Positions 1 to 9,368 of a stretch of DNA of 64,000 nucleotides are shown here, in pieces; position 1 is the stretch's first letter; every line of letters begins with the position of its first letter. Position numbers and translations under genes: made by a program. The stretch comes from Curtobacterium poinsettiae (GTDB taxonomy: Bacteria > Actinomycetota > Actinomycetes > Actinomycetales > Microbacteriaceae), in the NCBI RefSeq assembly GCF_025677645.1, contig NZ_CP106879.1:310001-374000 (forward strand). Direction: 5' to 3'. The notes below the pieces were generated by a model that did not search any database, had not been told where the DNA came from, and saw nothing but the letters and a program-made list of their open reading frames with translations.

Positions 1-653
1 AGGGGCTCCCACTCGGCGCCACGCCGTTCGCGGAACGACAGCAGTCGGGCGTTCGGTCCGCGCCGCTTCATGCCGGCGATGACGCGAGCCAGGTCGTGGT
101 CGTGGATGGACGAGGACCACTCCTGGCCACTCTTGCCCGGGAAGTCGAGCTCGATGTCGTCACCGGACACGTGGGCGTGGGCGCAGAGCAGCGTGGACAG
201 TCCCCGACTGCCGTGCTCGGTGGCGTACCGCTCGGACCCCACCCGGAGGGACCCCTGGTCGAGCATGCGGAACGCTGCGGCCAGCGCACGGCGGCGGTCC
301 GGCTCGGGGCGACGGAGGTCCTGCGTGACGCCGCGGCGGGCGACCGGCAACGACTCGGCCAGTGCCAGCGCACGGTCGTACTTGATCCGGTCCATCCGCT
401 CACGCCAGGACGGGTGGTACATGTACTGCCGGCGGCCGGCACCGTCCAGACCCGTCGCCAGGATGTGGCCGTTCGCGTACGGGGAGATCCAGACGTCGTC
501 CCACGCCGGCGGGATCACGAACTCCTCGAGTCGACGGCGCTCGTCCGGGTCCGTCACGGTGTTGCCGTCGGGATCGCGGAACGAGAATCCGCGGCCGGAA
601 CGGACGCGGTGGTAGCCGCGACCGGAGGTCGCGGATCTGCGGAGACGTGTCAC
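1..653 (-). CDS. DNA topoisomerase IB, 5' part (runs off left edge)
   Basis: The minus strand encodes about 217 residues that match the N-terminal and central part of the poxvirus/bacterial type IB topoisomerase family. These enzymes nick one strand through a 3'-phosphotyrosine and relax supercoils. Recognisable blocks include VIPPAWDDVWISP, YANGHILATGLD, QYMYHPSWR and RYATEHGSRGLSTLL. The reading frame is open to position 1, so the C-terminal region with the catalytic tyrosine lies outside the window. The start chosen is GTG at 653, giving VTRLRRSATSGRGYHR, which fits the usual N-terminus; no earlier in-frame start looks better. The gene is monocistronic here, facing away from the tuf end. 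The family call is confident, but activity cannot be judged from this fragment. Confidence 0.85.
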   Translation of the reverse strand, partial: MTRLRRSATSGRGYHRVRSGRGFSFRDPDGNTVTDPDERRRLEEFVIPPAWDDVWISPYANGHILATGLDGAGRRQYMYHPSWRERMDRIKYDRALALAESLPVARRGVTQDLRRPEPDRRRALAAAFRMLDQGSLRVGSERYATEHGSRGLSTLLCAHAHVSGDDIELDFPGKSGQEWSSSIHDHDLARVIAGMKRRGPNARLLSFRERRGAEWEP

Positions 654-695
654 GCGGTCGAGCCAACTCCGTGACGCCTGGGACGCGTCACGGGG

Positions 696-740
696 CGGAC
701 AGCAGGCGCGACGCCGGCCCGGCCCCGGGCCTCCTGTCCG
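696..740. repeat. Imperfect inverted repeat of the GGAGGC/GCCTCC family
   Basis: The left arm at 696-709 and the right arm at 727-740 pair with few mismatches (CGGACAGCAGGCGC against GGGCCTCCTGTCCG). It sits between the topoisomerase start and the tuf terminator. The right arm GGGCCTCCTGTCCG recurs exactly at 47336-47349 and nearly so at 37799-37812, so this is a member of a dispersed family. Confidence 0.6.
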
Positions 741-766
741 ACCCGTCAGTCGCCGGAGACGACGAA

Positions 767-796
767 GCGGGGCCGGGCCCGAAGGCCCGACCCCGC
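767..796 (-). terminator. Terminator of the str operon
   Basis: A 13-bp GC stem (767-779 with 784-796, one G-T wobble) with a 4-nt loop lies 18 nt past the tuf stop codon on the minus strand. No strong U tract follows, which is common in high-GC actinobacteria. Confidence 0.75.
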
Positions 797-814
797 CGTC
801 GCAAGGAACCGGAG

Positions 815-2002
815 TTACTTGATGATCTTCTCGACCGTACCGGCACCGACCGTACGACCACCCTCACGGATGGCGAAACGGAGGCCCTCTTCCATGGCGA
901 TCGGCTGGATCAGCTCGACCGTCATGGCGACGGTGTCACCGGGCATGACCATCTCGGTGCCCTCGGGCAGCGTGATGACGCCGGTGACGTCCGTGGTGCG
1001 GAAGTAGAACTGCGGGCGGTAGTTCGCGTAGAACGGGTTGTGACGCCCACCCTCGTCCTTGGTCAGGATGTACGCGTTCGCCTGGAACTCGGTGTGCGGC
1101 GTGACCGAACCCGGCTTCACGACGACCTGGCCGCGCTCCACGTCCTCGCGCTTGAGGCCACGGATGAGCAGACCGGTGTTGTCACCGGCGACCGCCTGGT
1201 CGAGCAGCTTGCGGAACATCTCGATGCCCGTGACGGTGGTCTTCTGCGTCGCGCGGATGCCGACGATCTCGACCTCCTCGTTCAGGTTGAGCGTGCCACG
1301 CTCGACGCGACCGGTGACGACCGTGCCACGACCGGTGATCGTGAAGACGTCCTCGATCGGCATCAGGAACGGCTGGTCGGTGGCGCGCACCGGGTCCGGC
1401 ACGTGCTCGTCGACCTGGGCCATGAGGTCCTGGACCGACTTGACCCACTTCTCGTCGCCCTCGAGCGCCTTGAGCGCCGAGACCTGCACGACGGGGGCAT
1501 CCTCGTCGAACTGCTGCGAGCCGAGGAGCTCGCGGACCTCGAGCTCGACGAGCTCCAGGATCTCCTCGTCGTCCACCATGTCGGACTTGTTCAGTGCGAC
1601 GACGATGTAGGGGACGCCGACCTGGCGGGCGAGCAGGACGTGCTCACGCGTCTGGGGCATCGGGCCGTCGGTGGCGGCGACCACGAGGATCGCGCCGTCC
1701 ATCTGTGCCGCACCCGTGATCATGTTCTTCACGTAGTCGGCGTGACCGGGGGCGTCGACGTGCGCGTAGTGACGCTTCTCGGTCTGGTACTCGACGTGCG
1801 AGATGTTGATCGTGATGCCGCGCTGGCGCTCCTCGGGAGCGTTGTCGATCTGCGCGAAGTCACGGGCCTCGTTGAGGTCCGGGTACTGGTCGTGCAGAAC
1901 CTTGGTGATCGCCGCCGTGAGCGTGGTCTTGCCGTGGTCGACGTGACCGATGGTTCCGATGTTGACGTGCGGCTTGGTGCGCTCGAACTTGGCCTTGGCC
2001 AC
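815..2002 (-). CDS. tuf: Elongation factor Tu
   Basis: This 395-residue translational GTPase delivers aminoacyl-tRNA to the ribosomal A site in the cytoplasm. The G1 loop GHVDHGKT is at about residues 19-26, followed by [12 protein letters not shown] (G3) and NKSD (G4), with domains 2 and 3 complete to the C-terminal [12 protein letters not shown]. The length is normal for the family. The start is GTG at 2002 with GAGGAGG seven bases upstream. It is the last gene of the rpsL-rpsG-fusA-tuf operon. The 147-bp gap after fusA contains a possible internal -10 (TAAAGT on the minus strand, 2088-2093), which would fit extra tuf transcription, but no good -35 accompanies it. Confidence 0.98.
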   Translation of the reverse strand: MAKAKFERTKPHVNIGTIGHVDHGKTTLTAAITKVLHDQYPDLNEARDFAQIDNAPEERQRGITINISHVEYQTEKRHYAHVDAPGHADYVKNMITGAAQMDGAILVVAATDGPMPQTREHVLLARQVGVPYIVVALNKSDMVDDEEILELVELEVRELLGSQQFDEDAPVVQVSALKALEGDEKWVKSVQDLMAQVDEHVPDPVRATDQPFLMPIEDVFTITGRGTVVTGRVERGTLNLNEEVEIVGIRATQKTTVTGIEMFRKLLDQAVAGDNTGLLIRGLKREDVERGQVVVKPGSVTPHTEFQANAYILTKDEGGRHNPFYANYRPQFYFRTTDVTGVITLPEGTEMVMPGDTVAMTVELIQPIAMEEGLRFAIREGGRTVGAGTVEKIIK

Positions 2003-2149
2003 TGTGGGTCCTCCTCAGGACTCGGAAGCGTCACCCCCGGCCGACCCTGGATGGGCTCGGGACCGTTGGTGCGCGGTGTGTGTCTGTACTTTACTTGGTG
2101 GCGAGGGGCCCGTCGCCGGGCGCCCCCGCCTGTGGAGAAGCGCTGAGCG

Positions 2150-4264
2150 CTACTCCCCCGCGTTCTTCGCGATGATCTCCTCGGCGACCTTGGCCGGGAC
2201 CTGGCTGTAGGTCTCGAAGGTCATCGAGTAGACCGCACGACCAGAGGTCTTCGACCGCAGGTCGCCGACGTAGCCGAACATCTCGGACAGCGGCACGCTG
2301 GCGCGGACCACCTTGACGCCCGAGGCGTCCTCCATCGAGGCGATCTGGCCACGACGGGAGTTCAGGTCACCGATGACGTCGCCCATGTACTCCTCCGGAG
2401 TACGGACCTCGACGGCCATGATCGGCTCGAGGATCGCCGGACCGGCCTTGCGGGCCGCTTCCTTGTAGGCGATCGAACCGGCGATCTTGAACGCCATCTC
2501 GGACGAGTCGACGTCGTGCGCCGCACCGTCCTTGAGGATGGCCTTCACGCCGACCGTCGGGTAGCCGGCGAGGATGCCGACCTGCATGGCGTCCTGGATA
2601 CCGGCGTCGACCGACGGGATGTACTCGCGCGGGACACGGCCACCGGAGGTCGCGTTGACGAACTCGTAGACCTTCTCGCTCGTGACCTCCATCGGCTCGA
2701 GCGCGATCTGCACCTTCGCGAACTGGCCGGAACCACCGGTCTGCTTCTTGTGGGTGTAGTCGTAGCGCTCGACGACCTTGGTGAGCGTCTCGCGGTAGGC
2801 CACCTGCGGCTTGCCGACGCTCGCCTCGACCTTGAACTCACGCTTCATGCGGTCGACGAGGATGTCGAGGTGGAGCTCGCCCATGCCCTTGATCGTCGTC
2901 TGACCGGTTTCGGCGTTGAGCTCGACGCGGAACGTCGGGTCCTCTTCGGCGAGCTTCTGGATGGCCGTGGAGAGCTTCTCCTGGTCGGCCTTCGTGTTCG
3001 GCTCGATGGCGACCTCGATGACCGGCTCCGGGAACGTCATCGATTCGAGGACGACCTGGTTGGTCGGGTCGCACAGGGTGTCACCGGTGGTGGTGTCCTT
3101 GAGGCCGATGACCGCGTAGATGTGGCCAGCGGTCACGTTGTCGACCGGGTTCTCCTTGTTGGAGTGCATCTGGAAGATCTTGCCGATGCGCTCCTTCTTG
3201 CCCTTGGTCGAGTTGATGACCTGGGCACCGGACTCGATCGAGCCGGAGTACACGCGGACGTACGTGAGACGACCGAAGAAGGGGTGCACCGCGACCTTGA
3301 ACGCGAGGGCCGAGAACGGCTCGGTCGCGTCGGGCTTGCGGATGATCTCCTTCTCCTCGTCCTTGACGTCGTGACCGATCATCGGCGGCACGTCGAGCGG
3401 GGACGGGAGGTAGTCGATGACGGCGTCGAGCATCGGCTGGACACCGCGGTTCTTGAAGGCCGAGCCGCAGAGCACGGGGTAGACCTCGGAAGCGATCGTC
3501 AGCTTGCGGATCGCAGCCTTGATCTCGTCCTTGGTCAGCTCCTCGCCACCGAAGTACTTCTCGAGCAGGGCGTCGTCGGTCTCGGCGACGCGCTCGATCA
3601 GCTTGCCGCGGTACTCCTCGGCGCGCTCCTTGAGGTCCGCGGGGATCTCCTGCACCTCGTACTGGGCGCCCATGGTGACGTCACCCTTGGCATCGCCCGG
3701 CCACACCTTGGCGTGCATCTCGATCAGGTCGACGATCCCGACGAAGTCGTTCTCGGCGCCGATCGGGAGCTGGAGCACGAGGGGCTCCGCGCCGAGGCGG
3801 TTGATGATGGTGTCGACGGTGAAGTAGAAGTCGGCGCCCAGCTTGTCCATCTTGTTGACGAAGCAGATGCGCGGCACGTCGTACTTGTCGGCCTGACGCC
3901 AGACGGTCTCGGACTGGGGCTCGACGCCCTCCTTGCCGTCGAAGACGGCGACGGCACCGTCGAGGACGCGGAGCGAGCGCTCCACCTCGACCGTGAAGTC
4001 CACGTGACCGGGGGTGTCGATGATGTTGATCTGGTTGTTGTCCCAGAAGCAGGTCGTCGCGGCCGACGTGATCGTGATGCCGCGCTCCTGCTCCTGCGCC
4101 ATCCAGTCCATCGTGGCAGCGCCGTCGTGGACCTCACCGATCTTGTGCGTGATGCCCGTGTAGAACAGGATGCGCTCGGTCGTCGTGGTCTTGCCGGCAT
4201 CGATGTGCGCCATGATGCCGATGTTGCGGACCTTGTTCAGGTCGGTGAGCACGTCCTGTGCCAC
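2150..4264 (-). CDS. fusA: Elongation factor G
   Basis: This 704-residue translocase GTPase moves tRNA and mRNA through the ribosome and helps recycle it. [15 protein letters not shown] (G1) lies near residue 20, DTPGHVDFT (G3) near 85 and NKMD (G4) near 140, followed by the five-domain architecture up to the domain IV/V region [16 protein letters not shown]. The start is GTG at 4264 with GGAGGA upstream. It follows rpsG by 87 bp and precedes tuf, the classic str arrangement. Nothing is missing or unusual in the sequence. Confidence 0.98.
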   Translation of the reverse strand: MAQDVLTDLNKVRNIGIMAHIDAGKTTTTERILFYTGITHKIGEVHDGAATMDWMAQEQERGITITSAATTCFWDNNQINIIDTPGHVDFTVEVERSLRVLDGAVAVFDGKEGVEPQSETVWRQADKYDVPRICFVNKMDKLGADFYFTVDTIINRLGAEPLVLQLPIGAENDFVGIVDLIEMHAKVWPGDAKGDVTMGAQYEVQEIPADLKERAEEYRGKLIERVAETDDALLEKYFGGEELTKDEIKAAIRKLTIASEVYPVLCGSAFKNRGVQPMLDAVIDYLPSPLDVPPMIGHDVKDEEKEIIRKPDATEPFSALAFKVAVHPFFGRLTYVRVYSGSIESGAQVINSTKGKKERIGKIFQMHSNKENPVDNVTAGHIYAVIGLKDTTTGDTLCDPTNQVVLESMTFPEPVIEVAIEPNTKADQEKLSTAIQKLAEEDPTFRVELNAETGQTTIKGMGELHLDILVDRMKREFKVEASVGKPQVAYRETLTKVVERYDYTHKKQTGGSGQFAKVQIALEPMEVTSEKVYEFVNATSGGRVPREYIPSVDAGIQDAMQVGILAGYPTVGVKAILKDGAAHDVDSSEMAFKIAGSIAYKEAARKAGPAILEPIMAVEVRTPEEYMGDVIGDLNSRRGQIASMEDASGVKVVRASVPLSEMFGYVGDLRSKTSGRAVYSMTFETYSQVPAKVAEEIIAKNAGE

Positions 4265-4351
4265 AGGGTTCCTCCGGAAGAGTTGTAGGAGAGGTTGGCG
4301 GCCGTCCGGGCGCCGGGGTTCTTGACCACCGGCACCCGGACGGTGCCGGGA

Positions 4352-4822
4352 CTACCAGCGGTAGTGGGCGAAGGCCTTGTTCGACTCGGCCATCTTGTGC
4401 GTGTCCTCGCGGCGCTTGACCGCGGCACCGAGACCGTTCGACGCGTCGAGGATCTCGTTCATGAGACGCTCGGTCATCGTCTTCTCGCGACGGGCCTTGG
4501 CGTACGAGGTGAGCCAACGGAGCGCGAGGGTGTTCGCGCGGTGCGGCTTGACCTCGACCGGGACCTGGTAGGTCGAGCCACCGACGCGGCGGCTGCGGAC
4601 CTCGAGGGTCGGACGGACGTTGTCGAGCGCCTTCTTCAGCGTCACGACGGCGTCCTGCTGGTTCTTGGCGGAAACGCCCTCGAGTGCACCGTAGACGATG
4701 CGCTCGGCGAGGCCCTTCTTGCCGTCGAGCAGGATCTTGTTGACGAGCTGACTGACGATCGGCGCACCGTAGACCGGGTCGGCGACGACGGGACGCTTGG
4801 GGGCGGGACCCTTACGAGGCAT
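4352..4822 (-). CDS. rpsG: 30S ribosomal protein S7
   Basis: A 156-residue primary 16S rRNA-binding protein that nucleates assembly of the 30S head. The N-terminus [19 protein letters not shown] and the block [11 protein letters not shown] are typical, and the length is the family standard. Only five bases separate it from the rpsL stop codon, so the two are probably translationally coupled; S7 is the autoregulator of this operon in E. coli, but no matching operator was identified here. Confidence 0.97.
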   Translation of the reverse strand: MPRKGPAPKRPVVADPVYGAPIVSQLVNKILLDGKKGLAERIVYGALEGVSAKNQQDAVVTLKKALDNVRPTLEVRSRRVGGSTYQVPVEVKPHRANTLALRWLTSYAKARREKTMTERLMNEILDASNGLGAAVKRREDTHKMAESNKAFAHYRW

Positions 4823-4827
4823 CTAAC

Positions 4828-5196
4828 TCAACCCTTCTTCGCGCCGTAGCGGCTACGAGCCTGCTTACGGTTCTTGACTGCCTGGGTGTCCAGGGCGCCA
4901 CGGATGATCTTGTACCGCACACCCGGGAGGTCCTTCACACGACCGCCGCGGACGAGCACCATCGAGTGCTCCTGGAGGTTGTGGCCCTCACCGGGGATGT
5001 AGGCCGTGACCTCGGTGCCGTTCGAGAGCTTGACACGAGCGACCTTGCGCAGTGCCGAGTTCGGCTTCTTGGGGGTGGTGGTGTAGACGCGGGTGCACAC
5101 ACCACGCTGCTGGGGGTTCGCCTTCAGGGCGGGCGCCTTGGTCTTGGTGACCTTCGGCGTACGACCCTTGCGAACCAGCTGCTGAATAGTAGGCAA
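4828..5196 (-). CDS. rpsL: 30S ribosomal protein S12
   Basis: A 122-residue decoding-centre protein, first gene of the str operon. It contains [11 protein letters not shown] and [12 protein letters not shown]; the two lysines whose substitution gives streptomycin resistance in other bacteria are unchanged (K-K-P-N-S and R-V-K-D). The frame stays open to 5397, but that extension is not S12-like. The start is taken as TTG at 5196, giving (M)[11 protein letters not shown] as in other S12 proteins, with AGGAGAAC just upstream. A TTG start for such a highly expressed gene is noteworthy. Confidence 0.95.
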   Translation of the reverse strand: MPTIQQLVRKGRTPKVTKTKAPALKANPQQRGVCTRVYTTTPKKPNSALRKVARVKLSNGTEVTAYIPGEGHNLQEHSMVLVRGGRVKDLPGVRYKIIRGALDTQAVKNRKQARSRYGAKKG

Positions 5197-5368
5197 CTGT
5201 TCTCCTGGTTCTTCGCTCGTGCTCTCTGGCCGGCGCGTTCCGCCGGCTTCCTCGTCCCACGCTGAGCACCGCCGGACGGCGGGTGTTCGAGTGGGGGACG
5301 GAGTGGTCCGGCTGGGCGATCCCGCTCGCCGGACTTTTCGGGCGCGCCCGAGGGCGCACACCCGGTAG

Positions 5369-5397
5369 AGACTACCCGCGTGACGGGACGAAATCAA
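5369..5397 (-). promoter_or_regulatory. Promoter of the str operon
   Basis: On the minus strand, -35 TTGATT (5397-5392) and -10 TAGTCT (5374-5369) are separated by 17 bp. This places the transcript start near 5362 and gives a leader of about 165 nt before the rpsL TTG codon. Confidence 0.65.
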
Positions 5398-5415
5398 TCC
5401 GGGTCACCCCGGGAA

Positions 5416-5441
5416 CCGACACCGTCATGAGCCGGTGTCGG
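5416..5441 (-). terminator. Hairpin overlapping the stop of the 5425 gene
   Basis: A perfect 9-bp inverted repeat (CCGACACCG at 5416-5424 with CGGTGTCGG at 5433-5441) spans the stop codon and last codons of the upstream minus-strand gene. It is immediately followed by the str promoter, so it probably insulates the two units. Confidence 0.6.
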
Positions 5442-6630
5442 ACGACCCGTTGCCCACCGCCGAGCGGAACGTGGCGTCGTCGCTCGAGAAGCCCGTGACG
5501 TACCCGCTCGCGTTCACGCTGAGCGGCCCCGCGGAGGCCGTCCCGGTGCCGGCAGCACCCGAGATGTCGGCCGTGTACTTCGCCCGGCCGGGCGTCGTCG
5601 TCGTGATCAACCAGCCGTTCGTCGTCCAGCTGCCGACCCGGACCGTCGGCCGGGTCTCGAGCGTCCACTTCTGGTTCGAGTACGTGTACGCGGGGTTCTG
5701 GCCGTACGCGTAGAAGCTGCACCCGGCGGGGGCGGCGTCCGTGGAGGCGATGCAGCCGTCCACCCAGTCGTCCACCGCCCGCTTGGCAGCCTGCTGCCCG
5801 GCGGTGGTCAGGGTCGTGGTCATCTGCACCGGTGTCGAGGTCGAGCGACCGAACCCGCTGACGCTCGCCGATCCCCCGCGGGCCGTGGTCCACTCGTCGC
5901 CGTCGAAGGCGACGTCGTACGTGCCGGGCAGGGCGCGGAGGCTCACCGTCCCGTCCTTCGCGGTCTGCACGTCCCGGCCGGCGACGGTGACCGCCGCACC
6001 GGACGGCCCCCGCACGGCGACGGCGACCGCTCCCAGCTCGGGGGCCTGCAGCTCCCAGATCGGGAACACGCCCCAGTCCGTCCCGGTCTTGTCCAGCGTG
6101 AAGGTCGCAGCGACGTCCTGCCCGCCCTGGCGCAGGTACGCACGGACCGTCGCGGTGTCGCCGTCCGTCCGCGTCGCTGCGACGCGGTAGCCGGTGACCT
6201 TGTCCGATGCCTTCGCGTAGGCGGCTTCGCCGAGCAGCACGTCGGTCTTCTCGCGTTCGATGCCCGCGTCGTCGAGGGCGTCGGCCACGCGTCCGGCCGT
6301 CAGGTCGTCGAGGAACGCCCGCACCGGGCGATCAGCAGCGTGCGAGGAGGAACCGATCGAGTACCCGACGACCCCGGCGACGAGCAACAGGACCACCGCG
6401 GTGCCGCCCGAGACGATGGCGATGAGCTGACCGCGGCGGAGCTTCCGGCGAGGACGCTGCGGCACCGGTCCGGCCATCCCGGGGAACCCGGGGGCTCCTG
6501 CGACGGATCCCGGGCCGAGTGCCTGCCCCCCTGCCGCGGACGCTCCGTCGGTGCCACGGATCGAGTCCACCGGCGGGACGGCGCCCCAACCGCCCTGCTG
6601 GCCCGGATCCTGCGCTTGCTGGTCGCTCAT
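5425..6630 (-). CDS. Membrane-anchored protein of unknown function
   Basis: This 401-residue protein starts at ATG 6630 with GGGGGAA upstream; the frame is open further upstream but without an initiation signal. A Q/G/P-rich cytoplasmic N-terminus (about 65 residues) is followed by basic residues RPRRKLRRGQ, one transmembrane helix (about 75-100, LIAIVSGGTAVVLLLVAGVV) and a large extracytoplasmic part. The first extracytoplasmic segment resembles DUF4878/lumazine-binding-like domains (VRAFLDDLTAGRVADALDD). A beta-rich PEGA-like segment (LRALPGTYDVAFDG) follows, and then a C-terminal domain with a possible disulfide (DGCIAS...PAGCSF). The topology suggests an envelope sensor or scaffold, but no function can be assigned. 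Confidence 0.8.
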   Translation of the reverse strand: MSDQQAQDPGQQGGWGAVPPVDSIRGTDGASAAGGQALGPGSVAGAPGFPGMAGPVPQRPRRKLRRGQLIAIVSGGTAVVLLLVAGVVGYSIGSSSHAADRPVRAFLDDLTAGRVADALDDAGIEREKTDVLLGEAAYAKASDKVTGYRVAATRTDGDTATVRAYLRQGGQDVAATFTLDKTGTDWGVFPIWELQAPELGAVAVAVRGPSGAAVTVAGRDVQTAKDGTVSLRALPGTYDVAFDGDEWTTARGGSASVSGFGRSTSTPVQMTTTLTTAGQQAAKRAVDDWVDGCIASTDAAPAGCSFYAYGQNPAYTYSNQKWTLETRPTVRVGSWTTNGWLITTTTPGRAKYTADISGAAGTGTASAGPLSVNASGYVTGFSSDDATFRSAVGNGSSDTGS

Positions 6631-6667
6631 CGTTCCCCCGTTGCGTGTGCGTCGTGCCCTGCGAACA

Positions 6668-7180
6668 CTACCGTCCGGCGGGTTCCTCGCCCGCGTTCGT
6701 CCGGTCGTGCCCGGAGCGCTCGTCAGGCCCGTCCAGACGCGTCGCGGCAGCGCCCGAGCCACCGGCGGTCCGCGCCTGGTGTCGGGCCATCGAGATCCCG
6801 CCGAGCACCGACAGGAGCGCCACCACGACGGATCCGACCACGAACGGCCCGAGGGCGTACCCCGCGGGGAAGACCAGGAGTTCCGTCGCGTCCGATCGGA
6901 CGAGCGCGTAGCCCACGGCCCCGACGCCGAGCATGACCAGGTAGACCGTCGCAGCGGCCACGAGGGCCGTCACGCCGGGGTTGCCGTCCCGCGCACCCGC
7001 CACGGTCGCGAGGAAGACCACCACCGCGGCGCCGACCACCATCGCGGGCCCGAGGTACGGGGTGGCGTCGGGCTGCGAGATGACCTCGACGTCGGCGAGC
7101 AGGGCTTCGAAGCCCGTGACGGCGATCACGAGCGCGATGAAGAGGACCGACGTCATCGTCGCGATCAACCACCGGGACAT
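6668..7180 (-). CDS. Four-helix membrane protein of unknown function
   Basis: A 170-residue protein with four predicted hydrophobic helices (about residues 5-25, 45-63, 70-92 and 105-128) and a charged, disordered C-terminal tail ending EEPAGR. It resembles small actinobacterial integral membrane proteins of the DUF6121 kind, but that is recalled rather than tested. There is no Shine-Dalgarno site. Instead TACGAT lies six bases upstream of the ATG, as expected for a leaderless transcript. It is separated from the 5425 gene by 37 bp and may be co-transcribed with it. Confidence 0.75.
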   Translation of the reverse strand: MSRWLIATMTSVLFIALVIAVTGFEALLADVEVISQPDATPYLGPAMVVGAAVVVFLATVAGARDGNPGVTALVAAATVYLVMLGVGAVGYALVRSDATELLVFPAGYALGPFVVGSVVVALLSVLGGISMARHQARTAGGSGAAATRLDGPDERSGHDRTNAGEEPAGR

Positions 7181-7207
7181 GCGCCGATCGTATCGCCGAC
7201 CGACCGG

Positions 7208-7804
7208 TCAGCGAGCGGGTTCGGCCTGGTCCGTGTCGTCGGCGTGCTCGTGGCGGACCGCCCGGTCGGACTGCTCCTGCGCTGCGGCGACCAGGGCGAG
7301 CGCGATGGTCGCCGTGATGATGGGGACGGTCTCCGTCATGGGGGCCGGCGCCTCCGGCACCGCGGCGGGTGCGGCATCCGGCATCGTCGCGTCCGTCTGG
7401 TCGTCGGACTGGAGGCCCGTGGCGGCGTCCGCCTCGGCGGTGTCCTCCGGCTCGTGGTCGCGCAGCGCCGGGCCGATGACCGGCAGGACCCCGGTGGTCG
7501 CGGCCGGTTCAGCGTGCAGGACCGGCGGCTCGGTGGACACGGATCCGTCGCGCTTCGCCGCGCGACGTGCTCGGCCCATCCTCACCAGGACCACGACGGC
7601 GACGATCGCCCAGATCCCGTTGACGATCGTCGAGGGGACGGCGTGGTGTGCGGCGACGTTGATCGCCACCGCGAGGCCGCCGACCAGGTTGAACAGCTGG
7701 TAGAGCGGACCGTTCGGGATCTTGCCGGTGGAGAACAAAATGTAACCAGCTAGAACAGTTACGGCACCGAACCAGCCGAGGAATTCCACGATTCCGACCA
7801 ACAC
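7208..7804 (-). CDS. CBU_0592-family membrane protein with long polar tail
   Basis: This 198-residue protein starts at GTG 7804, with GGAG six bases upstream. Residues 1-75 contain three hydrophobic helices and match the small CBU_0592-type module (GWFGAVTVLAGYILFSTGKI, then LYQLFNLVGGLAVAINVAAHHA). A tail of about 120 residues rich in A, P, E and D follows, with one last hydrophobic stretch (TITATIALALVAAA). The first 60 codons are visibly lower in G+C than the rest. The function of the family is unknown. The gene follows the pilus locus in the same direction, but a hairpin at 7922-7949 separates them. Confidence 0.75.
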   Translation of the reverse strand: MLVGIVEFLGWFGAVTVLAGYILFSTGKIPNGPLYQLFNLVGGLAVAINVAAHHAVPSTIVNGIWAIVAVVVLVRMGRARRAAKRDGSVSTEPPVLHAEPAATTGVLPVIGPALRDHEPEDTAEADAATGLQSDDQTDATMPDAAPAAVPEAPAPMTETVPIITATIALALVAAAQEQSDRAVRHEHADDTDQAEPAR

Positions 7805-7921
7805 GCGCGACTCCGGGCACGACGAGGAACGGCCGATTGGAGCCGACCGTTCGAGAGGGGATGAGCAGCCGCGATCACGGCGTCTGGTGCATCGTAATCA
7901 CAACGACGGGTGTCGCGGAAG

Positions 7922-7949
7922 TGGGGTCGGCGTGGCGCGGCCGACCCCA
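7922..7949 (-). terminator. Terminator at the end of the pilus locus
   Basis: TGGGGTCGG (7922-7930) pairs perfectly with CCGACCCCA (7941-7949) around a 10-nt loop, 17 nt past the pilO stop codon on the minus strand. Confidence 0.75.
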
Positions 7950-7965
7950 GTCCGTGGGGGTCCGG

Positions 7966-8643
7966 TCAGCCCTTCGCAGCGGTGTCCGACTCGGCGAGGA
8001 CGTAGACCGAGCCGGAGAGCGACCACGCCTGCGCGTCCATCGGGCTCGCTCCCGAGTCGGAGCTCGTCGAGGCGATGCCGGTCACCAGGAACAACCGCTG
8101 TCCGGACTGCACCGCCTTCGTGAAGGCGAGCGCCTGGTCGTACGAGCCTTGCACCGCCACGGTAACCGGGATGACGACGAAGTTCGATCCGTTGATCGCA
8201 GCGTCGGTCAGCGCGGTCGGCGCCGTCGGGGTCGGCTCGGCGCTCGGCGTGGCACTCGCCGAAGCCGCAGGCTCGTCGGAAGGCTGGCCGGCTACCGGCT
8301 CGTAGGCCTTTGCGTCTCCGACGGTGATCGAGGTCACCGTGACACCAGCGGTGGTCGCTGCACCGTTCAGTTCTCGGAGGAGGGCCTCCGTCGACGGCGT
8401 CGACGGCACCGAGGCGCGGAGTGCGTCCAGCTTCGTCTTCGTCTCGGCGAGTGCGTCGCTCGCCTTCTGGAGCCGAGCGAGCTCGGCCTGGTTCCGGGCG
8501 TTCGTGGCGTCGATGTCCGTCTGCTGCGAGGAGTTGTCCGCCGCCTGGGCGAGCTGCGGCTGCACCCCGAGGAACCACGCCCCGGCGAGCACGGCTCCGA
8601 TCGCGACGAGCGCGACGACGAACGAGAGGCGATTGCGGTTCAC
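7966..8643 (-). CDS. pilO: PilO-like type IV pilus inner-membrane protein
   Basis: A 225-residue bitopic protein: a short cytoplasmic N-terminus, one transmembrane helix (about 7-27, LSFVVALVAIGAVLAGAWFLGVQ), a coiled coil (about 35-75) and a PilO-like ferredoxin-fold region. A serine/alanine/proline-rich insertion interrupts it (about residues 110-150). PilN and PilO form the alignment subcomplex that links the PilM ring to the assembling pilus. The start ATG overlaps the pilN stop by four bases (ATGA). No PilP or PilQ follows, which fits a single-membrane envelope. Confidence 0.85.
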   Translation of the reverse strand: MNRNRLSFVVALVAIGAVLAGAWFLGVQPQLAQAADNSSQQTDIDATNARNQAELARLQKASDALAETKTKLDALRASVPSTPSTEALLRELNGAATTAGVTVTSITVGDAKAYEPVAGQPSDEPAASASATPSAEPTPTAPTALTDAAINGSNFVVIPVTVAVQGSYDQALAFTKAVQSGQRLFLVTGIASTSSDSGASPMDAQAWSLSGSVYVLAESDTAAKG

Positions 8644-9368
8644 TTCGACTGCTCCTGGGTGTACTTGCCGTCGAACGCCCGTTCCCCGAGGTGGACCTGG
8701 ACCGTCGCGGTGTACCCGCCGGAGTCCTCCTGCAACGCGACCGACGTGATGGTCGAGTCCGCGTAGCCCTCGAGCTGCGACAGACGAGCTGTCCAGTCAG
8801 GTACCGAGGGGATGGTCGGACTCGACACGGTCAGCTGCATCGATGCGACACGGGCCTTCTCGAGCGGGACCGCCGACTGCGCGAACGCCGTGGTGACGTC
8901 AGCGGAGTCGATGGTCATCGAGGTGATGGTGACGCCCGCCGGCAGCACGTTCTTGAGCTGCGACAGCGTGCCGTTCCAGTCGATCTCCGTCGACCCCCCG
9001 ACGGTTCGTGCCGCTTCCAGCAGCTGGCTGTCCTGTTCGACCTGCCGGACGTCGGAGAAACGTTGCTGCTGCTGCAGCAACGACGCCGTCTCGGACTGCG
9101 CTGCGGTCAGTGACGATGCGGTGTCCAGCTGGTGGACCGCCGCTGCGCCGACGCCGAGCGCCGCGACGGCCGCCGTGATGAGGACACCGAGCCACGCACG
9201 ACGCGCGACGCCCCGCTCGCGACGGTCGACGTGGACCTCGGAGGGCAGGAGATCGACGCGGGGTTCACGACCGGCGATCGATACCTGCGCGCCGCGAGCA
9301 CTCCGCCGGGGACGCTCCGGTCGTGCCGCACCGACCGCGTCGACGGGTCGCACTTCTGTGACGGTCAT
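8640..9368 (-). CDS. pilN: PilN-like type IV pilus assembly protein
   Basis: A 242-residue protein with a cytoplasmic N-terminus carrying the short PilM-binding type motif (RVDLLPSEV, compare INLLP in proteobacterial PilN). One transmembrane helix (about residues 60-80) comes next, then a coiled coil and the PilN fold. The start is ATG 9368, overlapping the pilM stop by four bases. The N-terminus before the motif is unusually long and basic (RPERPRRSARGAQ). Its position between pilM and pilO matches pilMNO clusters generally. Confidence 0.85.
   Translation of the reverse strand: MTVTEVRPVDAVGAARPERPRRSARGAQVSIAGREPRVDLLPSEVHVDRRERGVARRAWLGVLITAAVAALGVGAAAVHQLDTASSLTAAQSETASLLQQQQRFSDVRQVEQDSQLLEAARTVGGSTEIDWNGTLSQLKNVLPAGVTITSMTIDSADVTTAFAQSAVPLEKARVASMQLTVSSPTIPSVPDWTARLSQLEGYADSTITSVALQEDSGGYTATVQVHLGERAFDGKYTQEQSK

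Noticed and set aside
647..2146. Long plus-strand open frame opposite tuf (about 499 codons)
   Set aside because: It is the antisense shadow of EF-Tu, generated by high G+C; the composition (V/D/R/L-rich, no domain) is not protein-like.
7922..7949. Possible operator instead of terminator
   Set aside because: The perfect GC stem directly after the last pilus gene fits a terminator better.
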